From assembly GCA_036388475.1 (NCBI GenBank), contig DASVRT010000027.1:1-64000 (forward strand): a stretch of DNA of 64,000 nt, in the 5' to 3' direction. The notes under the pieces are model-generated. The model saw nothing but the letters and a program-made list of their open reading frames with translations. It did not search any database and was not told the DNA's origin. Shown one piece after another: positions 1-7,999 of this stretch. A program made the translations under genes and the position numbers. The stretch's first letter is position 1, and the number at the start of each line of letters is the position of its first letter. The stretch comes from JALZHR01 sp036388475. GTDB taxonomy: Bacteria; Acidobacteriota; Blastocatellia; Pyrinomonadales; Pyrinomonadaceae.

Positions 1-390
1 ATTTTGGTGCCGCCAAAACGCGAAAAGTTCCCGCCAAAATGCATTTTGGCGGCGACAAATCGTAAAAAGTTTCCGCCAAAACGCGATTTGGCGACGACAA
101 ATTGCAGAAAGTTTCCGCCAAATTGCAATTTGGCGGCACCAAATCGTGAAAAGTTTCCGCCAAATCGTAATTTGGCGACGACAAATCGTAAAAAGTTTCC
201 GGTCGGAAGCGTTTCGGTTTCGACAATTAACGAAAAATTTCCGGCGAATGACGAAAAAATTCCGGCAAGCGACTTGGAGTTTCCGGCAAGAGGTCTTCGG
301 GCGGCGACAGATTGCGTTTTGTTTCCGGCAAAAGTCAGCTCGATTCAGGGGCGAGACGAAAAGTCTCCGCTCCGGCGCGCTTAAATTTCG
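1..390. repeat. 42-bp then 21-bp tandem repeat array
   Basis: Positions about 18-200 hold four to five copies of a 42-bp unit. The AGTTTCCGCC core recurs with its G at 27, 69, 111, 153 and 195, exactly 42 bp apart. Each unit contains a near-palindrome of the type CGCCAAAAnnnnTTTTGGCG. From about 195 onward the array decays into 21-bp units built around TTCCGGCAAG. Because the period is a multiple of three, the array is open in more than one frame and would encode 14- and 7-residue repeats. No ribosome binding site is visible and the array runs off the left edge of the window, so I treat it as repeat DNA, not a gene. Confidence 0.85.
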
Positions 391-700
391 CCGCGCCGCG
401 AGCGGGCGCTGACGACCGGCGATTTAACGACGCTAACAGCTAAAAAAAACACTTGCCAGCCGCTATAATTTTATATAAAATCTTTTCGACCGACGACATA
501 AATACTTGAACGCGCCCGCCCGCTTGTGGAAAGGCGCGCGGCGTTTTCTTTTTGGTGACGAGGCGTTCGTCATCTTCGGTCGGGCTGCCCACGCGGCGCT
601 CGTTTCCGCTCCCACGAACGGTAAGACGAGACTGAAATACTCATCTGTAAATTCATTTTCAGACAAACTCTTACCTTTTCACCTTATACAGGAGTTTAAA

Positions 701-1408
701 ATGAAAAAAAGATATTACAAATGGCTTCCTAATAAACTGGAAGCGCTCGCGCCGTGGTTTGCCAACTTTGCTTTGAAATTCGACGAGTTTGCCGGCGGTT
801 TGGGATTTGTCGCGGCGGACGTGACCAAAGTGCAGAACGACAGCGCGGTGGTTTCGTGGCTGGCTGAAGCGCAGGCGGTCGCCGAGGCGAATCTGGACGC
901 CTTTCGGACGTTTCGCGACGAGACGCTCTACGGCGAAAACGGCGACCCGACGCCGGTCGCGTCACCGACCTCTCTGCCCGCGCAGCCCGCGGCGCTGACC
1001 ACCGAAATCATCGAGCGGCTGGTCAAGCTGGTCGAGCGGATTCATCTCTCGGATAACTACACCGAAGCCACCGGCGAGGCGCTCGGCATCGTCGCCGCGC
1101 CGGGCAACATCCAGACGCCGGCGGCGGTGAAGCCGACGATTCAGATTTTCCCGTCGCCGAGCAGCTACGAGGCTGAAGTGGTCGTTGCTTTAAAAGGCGA
1201 TTCGGATATGTTCGACGTGCAGGCGCGCAATATGACTTCGGACGTCTGGACGACCGTCAAAAGCGGGACGGGCAAAACCATCACCGTCCGGCTCAACCCG
1301 ACGACGCCCGGACAGCCGGAAAAATTCCTCGTCCGCGTCCAGCTTTTGAAAAAGAACGAGCCTTACGGGCAGCCGTCCGACCCGGCTTACGTCACCGTCA
1401 CGCCGTAA
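701..1408 (+). CDS. hypothetical protein, beta-sandwich-like C-terminus
   Basis: A 235-residue protein of unknown function. I chose the ATG at 701 because GGAG sits 7 bases upstream; the frame stays open further upstream (to 506), but without a binding site. The first ~85 residues are amphipathic helix-rich and the sequence begins MKKRYYKWLP without a convincing signal peptide. A Pro/Ala-rich linker follows near residue 95, and the last ~90 residues have the alternating pattern of a fibronectin-III-like fold ending in YVTVTP. The next gene is FAD oxidase-like and shows no functional link. The fold is inferred and the role unknown. Confidence 0.7.
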   Translation: MKKRYYKWLPNKLEALAPWFANFALKFDEFAGGLGFVAADVTKVQNDSAVVSWLAEAQAVAEANLDAFRTFRDETLYGENGDPTPVASPTSLPAQPAALTTEIIERLVKLVERIHLSDNYTEATGEALGIVAAPGNIQTPAAVKPTIQIFPSPSSYEAEVVVALKGDSDMFDVQARNMTSDVWTTVKSGTGKTITVRLNPTTPGQPEKFLVRVQLLKKNEPYGQPSDPAYVTVTP

Positions 1409-1500
1409 TTAGTGGAAAACGGTAAACGGTCAGCGGTAAGGTGCGGTTATCAAATAACGAACTTGCCACTTACCGTTTTCCGTTTTCCACTTTAATCCTT
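1409..1500. repeat. heptamer-built inverted repeat
   Basis: The gap after the previous stop holds GTGGAAAACGGTAAACGG words on the left and their complement (CTTACCGTTTTCCGTTTTCC) on the right. Together they form a long imperfect hairpin. It probably acts as a terminator and belongs to the heptamer-word repeats found in many gaps of this window. Confidence 0.6.
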
Positions 1501-1520
1501 TACGGTTTATAATCGGCTTT

Positions 1521-3041
1521 ATGCTGGTGAAATCGGCAGCCGACGAGCTGCAAAATTATCTGACCGACGCGAGCAATTTGCAGGGCGGGCACGCGCGGAA
1601 GCTTTTTATTCCCGAAACGACCGCCGAAGTCGCGGAAATTATCCGGGAAGCGAACCGAACACGAACCCCGCTGACGATTTCCGGCGCGCGGACGGGCATC
1701 GTCGGCGGCGCGATTCCGTTCGGCGGCGATGTCGTTTCGCTCGAAAAATTTAACCGTATAAAATCAATCGGGAAAACGGCGGCGGGCGGCGAAGCGATTG
1801 TCGAAGCGGGCGTCGTGCTCGACGATTTTCAGAAGCAGGTCGAATCGCACGGACTTTTTTATCCGCCCGACCCGACCGAGTGGTCTTGTCAAATCGGCGG
1901 CACGATTGCGACCAACGCTTCCGGCGCGCGCAGTTTTAAATACGGCTCGACGCGCGCTTTTGTCGAAGGCTTGACGATTGTTTTGCCGACCGGCGACATC
2001 GTTAACGTCGAGCGCGGCGCGACGTTTGCGGCGGACGGCGAGCCAATCGAAGTAAAAACGATGGACGGAAAATCAATCCGCGCCAAATTGCCGACTTACC
2101 GCCAGCCGCCGGTGCGCAAAAACACGTCGGGTTACTGGACGGCGAAAAATCTCGACGCGATTGATTTGTTCGTCGGCAGCGAAGGAACTTTAGGCGTCGT
2201 CACCGGGGCGCGTCTGAAATTATTGCCGAAACCCGAAGGCTTTCTGAGCGGAATCGTTTTCTTCAAAGACGAAAACGATTTGTTGAATTTCGTCAAAGAA
2301 GCCCGCGAATCGTCATTCGAGACTCGGAAAAACACCATCGCCAATCGCCAATCGCCAATCACCGATTCACTCGACGCCTCGCTTTTAGAATATTTCGACG
2401 CCGAAGCCTTAAAGTTTATCCGGGAAAAATTCACGGCGGTGCCCGGCGAAATGGCGGGCGCGATTTTCTTCGAGCAGGAGACGAACGAAGAAAACGAGGA
2501 CGCGCTGTTCGAGCGCTGGAACGAGCTTTTGGAGAAACACAACGCGGAAACGGGCGCGTCCTGGTTTACGACCGGCGCGGAAGACCGCGAGAAGATGCGC
2601 GAGTTTCGCCACGCCCTGCCGGTTTCGGTCAACGAATGGATTGTGCGCCACCAGCAAAGAAAAGTTTCGACCGATATTGCCGTGCCGGACGCGGAATTCG
2701 CTTCGATGCTCAGGTTTTATAAACAGTCGCTCACGGCGAGCGGCTTGCAATACGTGATTTTCGGTCACATCGGCGATTGTCACCTGCACGTTAATATTCT
2801 GCCGAAGGACGCGGCGGAAGCGACACGGGCGAAACATCTTTACGGGCGTTTTATCGCGCAGGGAATAATGCTCGGCGGAACCATCAGCGCCGAACACGGC
2901 ATCGGCAAAATCAAGAGCAAATATCTTTACGTGCAATACGGCGAGCGCTACCTGAGCGAGATGGCGGAACTGAAACGCGCCTTCGACCCGCAGGGAATTC
3001 TCGGTCGTGATAATATGTTTGACGCGAAGTTTTTAGGTTAA
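1521..3041 (+). CDS. FAD-linked oxidase, GlcD/D-lactate dehydrogenase family
   Basis: A 506-residue flavoprotein predicted to oxidise a D-2-hydroxyacid such as D-lactate or glycolate. The N-terminal ~230 residues are a PCMH-type FAD-binding domain with the typical glycine-rich stretches (IGGTIATNASGARSFKYG and LFVGSEGTLGVVTGA). The C-terminal FAD-oxidase domain carries FGHIGDCHLHVNIL, whose histidines usually bind a metal near the substrate, and ISAEHGIGKIK. Length is normal for the family. About residues 272-284 are encoded by a GCCAATC heptamer repeat (near 2335-2368) that looks like intergenic repeat DNA inside the gene. The exact substrate cannot be read from sequence. Confidence 0.88.
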   Translation: MLVKSAADELQNYLTDASNLQGGHARKLFIPETTAEVAEIIREANRTRTPLTISGARTGIVGGAIPFGGDVVSLEKFNRIKSIGKTAAGGEAIVEAGVVLDDFQKQVESHGLFYPPDPTEWSCQIGGTIATNASGARSFKYGSTRAFVEGLTIVLPTGDIVNVERGATFAADGEPIEVKTMDGKSIRAKLPTYRQPPVRKNTSGYWTAKNLDAIDLFVGSEGTLGVVTGARLKLLPKPEGFLSGIVFFKDENDLLNFVKEARESSFETRKNTIANRQSPITDSLDASLLEYFDAEALKFIREKFTAVPGEMAGAIFFEQETNEENEDALFERWNELLEKHNAETGASWFTTGAEDREKMREFRHALPVSVNEWIVRHQQRKVSTDIAVPDAEFASMLRFYKQSLTASGLQYVIFGHIGDCHLHVNILPKDAAEATRAKHLYGRFIAQGIMLGGTISAEHGIGKIKSKYLYVQYGERYLSEMAELKRAFDPQGILGRDNMFDAKFLG

Positions 3042-3067
3042 GTAAGCGAGTAAATGCAATCAAATTT

Positions 3068-3445
3068 ATGACGAAAGATTTATCAACGAAAATTCTTGTT
3101 TTAATAATTATGCTTTTCACGGTTTTCGGCTGTAGTTATATCGACACGGCGCAGAAAGCCGTCGAGGATACGACCTCGAATAAGAACGGCGCGGCGAATA
3201 CGGCGCGCGAAACGCTCGGTTTGAAAAAATCCGGCATCAGGGAATGCGACCAGCTGGTTGACGCGCTGGCGGCGAAGCGCAAGCAAAACGCCAACGAAGA
3301 ACAATCCTGGTCGGACAAAGCCGTCGAAGAAATGGTCAAACAGCAGCTTTACGACCAGCTTTCAAAAAACGACGCGAACCGCACGGCGCAGGAAAAAAAG
3401 GACCTGGCGGACAAGTGCAAAATGGTTTCGGATTACGTAAAATGA
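3068..3445 (+). CDS. small lipoprotein
   Basis: A 125-residue protein with a hydrophobic signal segment and a lipobox ending in VFGC (Cys about 18 in the chain), so it is probably a lipid-anchored envelope protein. The mature part is highly charged, Lys/Glu/Asp-rich and helical, and contains two further cysteines (REC and DKC) that could form a disulfide. It follows the FAD oxidase by 27 bases and ends before a strong inverted repeat, so the two genes may be cotranscribed. I do not recognise the family. Confidence 0.7.
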   Translation: MTKDLSTKILVLIIMLFTVFGCSYIDTAQKAVEDTTSNKNGAANTARETLGLKKSGIRECDQLVDALAAKRKQNANEEQSWSDKAVEEMVKQQLYDQLSKNDANRTAQEKKDLADKCKMVSDYVK

Positions 3446-3447
3446 CC

Positions 3448-3528
3448 AACTGAGAACTGAGAATTGAGAATTGAGAATAGTAAATTTGAAAGTGTGTATT
3501 TTCAGTTATCAATTCTCAGTTCTCAGTT
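3448..3528. terminator. perfect 20-bp inverted repeat of heptamer words
   Basis: AACTGAGAACTGAGAATTGA at 3448-3467 is exactly complementary to 3509-3528. The left arm and its continuation are tandem TGAGAAT/CTGAGAA heptamers. The hairpin lies directly after a stop codon and is a likely transcription terminator, although no U-tract follows. Confidence 0.6.
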
Positions 3529-3555
3529 CCCGAAAGAGTATTTAATTACAGTCTT

Positions 3556-4254
3556 ATGATACGAGCAATTTTAATGGATTTTAACGGCGTGATTATTAAT
3601 GACGAGCCTTTGCAGATGAAGGCTTACGCCGAGCTTTTAAAGGACGAAGGCATCGAGCTGACCGAAGAAGGCTATTATTCGTGCGGCGGGATGGACGACG
3701 CGACTTTTCTGCGCGAACAGTTTAAACGCGCGAACAAGGACGCCGACGAAGCGAAAATCACCGGATTGATTCAAAAGAAAACTTCGAAGTGGCGCGAGAT
3801 TGTCACCGACGAAGTGCCTCTGTTCGAGGGCGCGGAAAATTTTATCAAGAAGGCGAAGCAGCGTTACGCGCTGGCGCTGGTCAGTATGGCAAACCGCGAG
3901 GAAATCAATCACATTCTGGACGCGACGGGCTTAAAAGATTATTTCGACGTTATCGTTTCCGCCGAAAACGTCTCGGCGTGCAAGCCGAATCCCGAATGTT
4001 ACGTTTCCGCCTTTCGACAGCTCGACGCGATTCGCTCGGCGCAAGGTCATCACCCGCTCGAACGCCGCGAATGTCTCGTCATCGAAGACGTTCCGCAGGG
4101 CATTCAATCGGGCAAAGCCGCCGGAATGAAAACGCTCGGCGTGCTGAACACTTTTGACGAAGCGACAATGCGCGCGGCGGGCGCGGACGCCATCGCCAAA
4201 AACCTGAACGACTGGTTTCCCGATTCAATCCGGCTGGTCTTTTCCAAACACTAA
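3556..4254 (+). CDS. HAD-superfamily hydrolase
   Basis: A 232-residue HAD protein of the beta-phosphoglucomutase-like subfamily, a phosphatase or phosphomutase for a small sugar phosphate. Motif I is DFNGVIIND: the nucleophile Asp is present but the second Asp of the usual DxDxT/V is Asn, which may change the acid/base step. An alpha-helical cap follows (residues ~16-85). Motif II is LVSMAN, motif III is the Lys of ACKPNPE, and motif IV is VIEDVPQGIQSGKAAGM. Substrate unknown. It lies between two heptamer-type inverted repeats and is probably monocistronic. Confidence 0.85.
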   Translation: MIRAILMDFNGVIINDEPLQMKAYAELLKDEGIELTEEGYYSCGGMDDATFLREQFKRANKDADEAKITGLIQKKTSKWREIVTDEVPLFEGAENFIKKAKQRYALALVSMANREEINHILDATGLKDYFDVIVSAENVSACKPNPECYVSAFRQLDAIRSAQGHHPLERRECLVIEDVPQGIQSGKAAGMKTLGVLNTFDEATMRAAGADAIAKNLNDWFPDSIRLVFSKH

Positions 4255-4261
4255 GAAGCAA

Positions 4262-4382
4262 AAGATGTCGGATGTCGGATGTTAGCGGTTAATTGAAATA
4301 AGCCCGGAATAGCGGCTTTCACTTAACTCTTAACTAACGACCGGCGACTGACCTCCGACATCTGACGACTGACATCTGATAA
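4262..4382. repeat. inverted repeat of GTCGGAT/ATCTGAC words
   Basis: GATGTCGGATGTCGGATG near 4264 faces TCCGACATCTGACGACTGAC near 4354. The two form an imperfect long hairpin filling the whole gap. Composition matches the heptamer-built inverted repeats in other gaps. Confidence 0.55.
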
Positions 4383-5882
4383 ATGAGAGAACATCTTTTC
4401 AGTATCGAAGAAGCCGAAACAAATCTGGCGCGCACCGCGACCTACTTAGCCGAAAACGTCGGCGGCGGTGACGGGCACGCCGAGGCGATGAAGGAAGTCG
4501 TCGCGCATTACGTTGAAAACGGAGACGTCGACACCGCCGCGCAGCTTGCCGACACGGTCGATGACCCGTTCGTCCGCGACCGTCTTTTATTGCTGGTCGC
4601 GGAAAAATGCGCCGAGATTGACGACGACGAATACGCTTTGCAGCTCGTCGAAGCCATCGAGGAAGCGGGTTTTCAATCCGTCGCCCGCGAGCGTCTGGCG
4701 ATGCGCAAGGCGGCAATCGGCGAATTCGACAAGGCGTTCGAGCTTGCCGAAAATTTAAAACATTCGTCCGACGCTTTCGCCGTCATCGCCGCCGCGCAGT
4801 CCGCCGCCGGCTCCGAGGCGGAAAGCGAAAAAACTCTCGCGCGCATCGAATTTCCTTACGCCAGAGTCAACGCTTTATTGAATATCGCCGCCGGTTACGA
4901 GGCGAAAGATGAACGCGAGAAAGCGAAAGCGGCAATCGCCCGCGCGGTCGAAGCCGCCCGCGACATCGAGTTTAAGGAGGAAAAGATTCGCGCTTTGCAG
5001 GACGCCGCGTCGCATTTTCTACAAGTTTCCGCCAACGATAAAGTTATCGAAACGCTCGCCGCCGCGCGCGGGGAAGCCGAAACGCTGGACGGCGTTCATC
5101 GCGAAAGCTTTCTTTCGCAGATTGCGCTCGGCTTTCTGCGCGCCGGTTCGCTGGATTTGGCTGAACGCACGCTGGACTTAATCGGCGACAAAGTCGTCAT
5201 CGCTTCGACGCTCGCCGGATATTCGATGCATTTTGACGAAACCGGCGAGCGCGCCGACGCGCTGGAAACGCTGGAAGAAGCGTATCAGATTCTGAAATCG
5301 CAGAGCGAAAGGGAAGTTCGCAGCTCGAAAGATAAATTCGCGCTTTTCGGCACGATTGCGCTTTTGTTTGCCAAGTATGAAAAGATTGAGCGCGGCGTCG
5401 AAGCGGCATTGGAGATACGCGACGAGGCGACGCGCCATCACGCTTTGAATCAAATCGCGCAGGTTTGCGCTTTGCGCGAGATGAACGACGCCGCGCATCA
5501 AACCGTCGATTTGATTGACGAAGATTCCGAGCGCCTGTTCGCTTTTATCGGCTTGAGCGACGTCAAGCGCAAGGCGGAAAAACAGGACGAAGCCTTAAAT
5601 TATCTGCGGGAAGCGCGCAATTATTGCGAAAACGTGCCGCAGCTTTCGCTGCGCTCGCTGGCGTATAATCAAATCGCGCGCCGTTTTCACAATTTGGGCG
5701 ATTCGCCGACCGCGCGTGCCGCGGCGCACGAAAACCTGGAAACGATTTCACAAATCCGCGACGAAAGCGCAAAAGCCGTCAGCCTTTTGCATCTGTCGAA
5801 CGTCTATAAATCGCTGGATTTTGATTTAACCGACGACGAGCGCGACATCCTGCGGACGATGTTAAAGAAAGCCGAATGGTGA
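4383..5882 (+). CDS. alpha-solenoid (TPR-like) repeat protein
   Basis: A 499-residue, strongly acidic and helical protein made of about twelve degenerate helix-turn-helix repeats of 34-40 residues from start to end, as in tetratricopeptide proteins. Recurrent patterns are A..A...G....A and DREKAKAAIARAVEAAR. There is no signal peptide or membrane span, so it is probably a cytoplasmic scaffold. No catalytic motif is visible. It stands alone between the HAD gene and a repeat-rich gap, giving no context for its partner. Confidence 0.75.
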   Translation: MREHLFSIEEAETNLARTATYLAENVGGGDGHAEAMKEVVAHYVENGDVDTAAQLADTVDDPFVRDRLLLLVAEKCAEIDDDEYALQLVEAIEEAGFQSVARERLAMRKAAIGEFDKAFELAENLKHSSDAFAVIAAAQSAAGSEAESEKTLARIEFPYARVNALLNIAAGYEAKDEREKAKAAIARAVEAARDIEFKEEKIRALQDAASHFLQVSANDKVIETLAAARGEAETLDGVHRESFLSQIALGFLRAGSLDLAERTLDLIGDKVVIASTLAGYSMHFDETGERADALETLEEAYQILKSQSEREVRSSKDKFALFGTIALLFAKYEKIERGVEAALEIRDEATRHHALNQIAQVCALREMNDAAHQTVDLIDEDSERLFAFIGLSDVKRKAEKQDEALNYLREARNYCENVPQLSLRSLAYNQIARRFHNLGDSPTARAAAHENLETISQIRDESAKAVSLLHLSNVYKSLDFDLTDDERDILRTMLKKAEW

Positions 5883-5945
5883 TTGGAAAGCAAAAGGCGA
5901 AAAGAAGAAGGCAAAAGGCAAAAGGTAAAAGGTAAAAGGCAAAAT
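5883..5945. repeat. AAAAGGC heptamer tract
   Basis: About eight near-tandem copies of a 7-bp word (GGCAAAA/GGTAAAA) follow the previous stop codon. The same word occurs in frame in the LysA-like gene (about 6850-6880) and in the signal region of the NamZ fusion (about 21740-21770). Confidence 0.7.
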
Positions 5946-5977
5946 TAACATAGAAGAAGCGGCGCGAGGAAAAAACG

Positions 5978-6022
5978 AAACATATTTCGTAAAATTACAC
6001 TCGAATTTTACGAAATATGTTT
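5978..6022. repeat. perfect 19-bp inverted repeat
   Basis: AAACATATTTCGTAAAATT at 5978-5996 is exactly complementary to 6004-6022 across a 7-base loop. It sits 14 bases before the 21-bp repeat array. It could be a terminator for the upstream gene or a boundary of the array. Confidence 0.75.
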
Positions 6023-6031
6023 TTGATTACA

Positions 6032-6150
6032 TAAAAGAAGCCTTTTATCTCGTCAGCGAAGCCTTTAATCTCATTAGCGAAGCCTTTTATCTCGCTGGAA
6101 CAAAGACTTATCCGGCAAGATAAAAGGCTTCTCCGGCAGGAGTAAAGACA
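6032..6150. repeat. 21-bp tandem repeat array
   Basis: GAAGCC starts at 6037, 6058 and 6079, exactly 21 bp apart. The first three units follow GAAGCCTTTTATCTCGTCAGC and the next three shift to an AAAGACTTATCCGGCAAG type. The TCCGGCAAG core is shared with the array at the left end of the window. A heptad-encoding frame exists but contains a stop and has no start signal, so coding is unlikely. Confidence 0.8.
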
Positions 6151-6180
6151 TTTTTTGCAAAGAAAAAACTTAACATCATA

Positions 6181-6390
6181 ATATCAAAGACCAATATCGC
6201 CAGACTCGTAAAGATAATTAAAGAAACAATAACTTATCTTCGCCCGCTTGAGCGCGACCACGCAAATAAACGATTAGATAGATTCAACCTTGAATTTAAT
6301 TCAAATCGTTTAACGCTCCGTCGAACGCTTTCAAGCGAAAACAAGCCGTCACTTCTACAATCTCGACGACATCATCACCTAAGCTTTTAA
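6181..6390 (+). other. open frame without start codon
   Basis: About 68 sense codons run from 6181 to a stop near 6388, with a basic, Arg-rich predicted product and no ATG or ribosome binding site. It could be a gene remnant or chance. The rest of this 525-bp gap is filled by the heptamer tract, the inverted repeat and the 21-bp array listed separately. Confidence 0.25.
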
Positions 6391-6407
6391 ATCTTTACGT
6401 CGAAAAA

Positions 6408-7880
6408 TTACCAGATATCGTTGGTATATAAATCTTCGTAAACGTCGCGCTTTCTGATTAACTCGACTTCTCCGTCTTTTTTGACTAAAACTATCGCCGG
6501 AAGCTCGCGCCCGTTGTATTGAAACATCTGCGCGATGGAATACGCGCCGCAATTCAGTAAAGCCAGCACTTCGTTCGGCTCGACGTTTTCCGGCAGCAGG
6601 CGATAATCCGGCAATCTGCCTTCGCCTTCGATGTCGAAATAAACGTCGCCGCCGTCGCACAAAGGTCCGGCGAGCTTATACGGAAAATTATGCTTTTCGC
6701 CCGCGCGCGCGACGGAAAGCAGGTGATAATACCACTTGTAAGTTTCCATCGAAAGCAGAATGTTAAAGCCCGCATCGGTCAAAAGCCAGACGTCGGTGGT
6801 CAGTGGTCGGTAGCCGGCGGTCGGCTGCGAATTTTCGCTTTCTGATTTTGCCTTTTGCCTTTTGCCTTTTGCCTTATCAATCGGTCTTTCCTTGCGATTT
6901 CTCACCGTCGTCAAACAAATTCCCGCGTCGGCAATCACGCTTCTGCCGGGTTCGAGCAGCAGAGTGATATTTTCCAGCAGATGCGCGGCATCGACCGCTT
7001 CGGCGTTTTCTTTCACCGCGCGCCACGCGCTTGCTAAAACTTCGTCCGGTTCGAGCGCCGCGGAAAACATTTCGCGTTTCTCCTGCGGAAAATCGACGGC
7101 GTGCGAATTATCGCGCAGGTAATTAACCGGAAAGCCGCCGCCCAAATTTAAATGCTTCAATTTATGACCCGTTTCCTTATAAATCTGCAAAAGATTTTCA
7201 AACAACGCTTGAAAGGCGTGCGCGTAAGGCTCGGCTTCCGGGTTTTGCGAGCCGATATGCAGGTGAATTCCGCATAAATCCATAAATTCCGAAGCGTGAA
7301 AGCGTCGAAACGCGGACAATGCCTCATCCGGCATCATTCCGAACTTGGAAGTCAAAAGCGCCGTCTGCAAACCCGAATGCGTTTTGGTTTCGATTTCGGG
7401 CACGAGGCGCAAACTGACGCTCGCTCGCGTATTTAATCTCATCGCCGCGGCTTCGATTAAATTCAACTCGTAAAGCGAATCGACCTGAATCGCGTAAATT
7501 CCGGCGTTTATCGCTTCTTCGAGTTCTTTCACGGTTTTGCTCGTGCCGTTAAAGATAATCTGTGCGGGCTTGAAGCCGATTTTCAGAGCCTTAAAAAGCT
7601 CGCCGCCGGAATTGACTTCCAAATCGCAGCCCGCTTCTTTGACCACGCGCAAAATCGCCATATTCGAATTCGCTTTCGCGGCGTAACAGATTTTCAAACG
7701 GCAATCAATCGCGGCTTCGGCTTTTTTCAGCCGTTCAATATTTTCCCTGATTCGCGATTCCGAAAAGACGAAAAGCGGCGTTTCGTATTCTCCGGCAAGT
7801 TTGACGGCGGAAACGTCTTCGATAAAAAGCTGATTGTCCCGCAACGATAAAAAATTCTCGATTTCCCAGGCGTGTCGCAT
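6408..7880 (-). CDS. PLP-dependent decarboxylase, LysA/diaminopimelate decarboxylase-like
   Basis: A 490-residue fold-type III PLP enzyme, most like diaminopimelate decarboxylase and relatives. The Schiff-base lysine is in CYAAKANSN. The substrate/PLP site shows HLHIGSQ, GGGFPVNY, EPGRSVIADAG and a C-terminal CDGGDVYFD...NCGAYSIAQMFQYNGR block. Family members usually have CESxD, so specificity may differ from true LysA. About 30 residues in the middle (encoded by roughly 6790-6885) come from AAAAGGC heptamers and a GTGGTC-type word and are absent from typical homologues. They look like intergenic repeat DNA inserted in frame. It could make lysine or act on another amino acid. Confidence 0.82.
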   Translation of the reverse strand: MRHAWEIENFLSLRDNQLFIEDVSAVKLAGEYETPLFVFSESRIRENIERLKKAEAAIDCRLKICYAAKANSNMAILRVVKEAGCDLEVNSGGELFKALKIGFKPAQIIFNGTSKTVKELEEAINAGIYAIQVDSLYELNLIEAAAMRLNTRASVSLRLVPEIETKTHSGLQTALLTSKFGMMPDEALSAFRRFHASEFMDLCGIHLHIGSQNPEAEPYAHAFQALFENLLQIYKETGHKLKHLNLGGGFPVNYLRDNSHAVDFPQEKREMFSAALEPDEVLASAWRAVKENAEAVDAAHLLENITLLLEPGRSVIADAGICLTTVRNRKERPIDKAKGKRQKAKSESENSQPTAGYRPLTTDVWLLTDAGFNILLSMETYKWYYHLLSVARAGEKHNFPYKLAGPLCDGGDVYFDIEGEGRLPDYRLLPENVEPNEVLALLNCGAYSIAQMFQYNGRELPAIVLVKKDGEVELIRKRDVYEDLYTNDIW

Positions 7881-7896
7881 TGAATTATTAAAACGT

Positions 7897-7945
7897 CGAT
7901 AAATGCAAAATGCAAAATGCGAAATGCAAAATTGAATTATTGATA
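7897..7945. repeat. AAATGCA heptamer tract
   Basis: Four to five tandem copies of ATGCAAA/ATGCGAA fill the gap upstream of the decarboxylase. A partly complementary TTTCACTCCGCATTTCGTG segment lies near 7964-7985, giving the inverted layout seen in other gaps. Confidence 0.65.
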
Positions 7946-7999
7946 ATTAAATCCATCCTTCAATTTTTCACTCCGCATTTCGTGTTTTGTAGTTTTATC

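Noticed and set aside
453..469. TTGCCA and TATAAT as a promoter upstream of the first gene
   Set aside because: The spacing is only five bases; TATAAT alone is too weak to claim.
506..700. N-terminal extension of the first hypothetical protein
   Set aside because: The frame is open but ATG 701 has a GGAG site and the upstream part has atypical composition.
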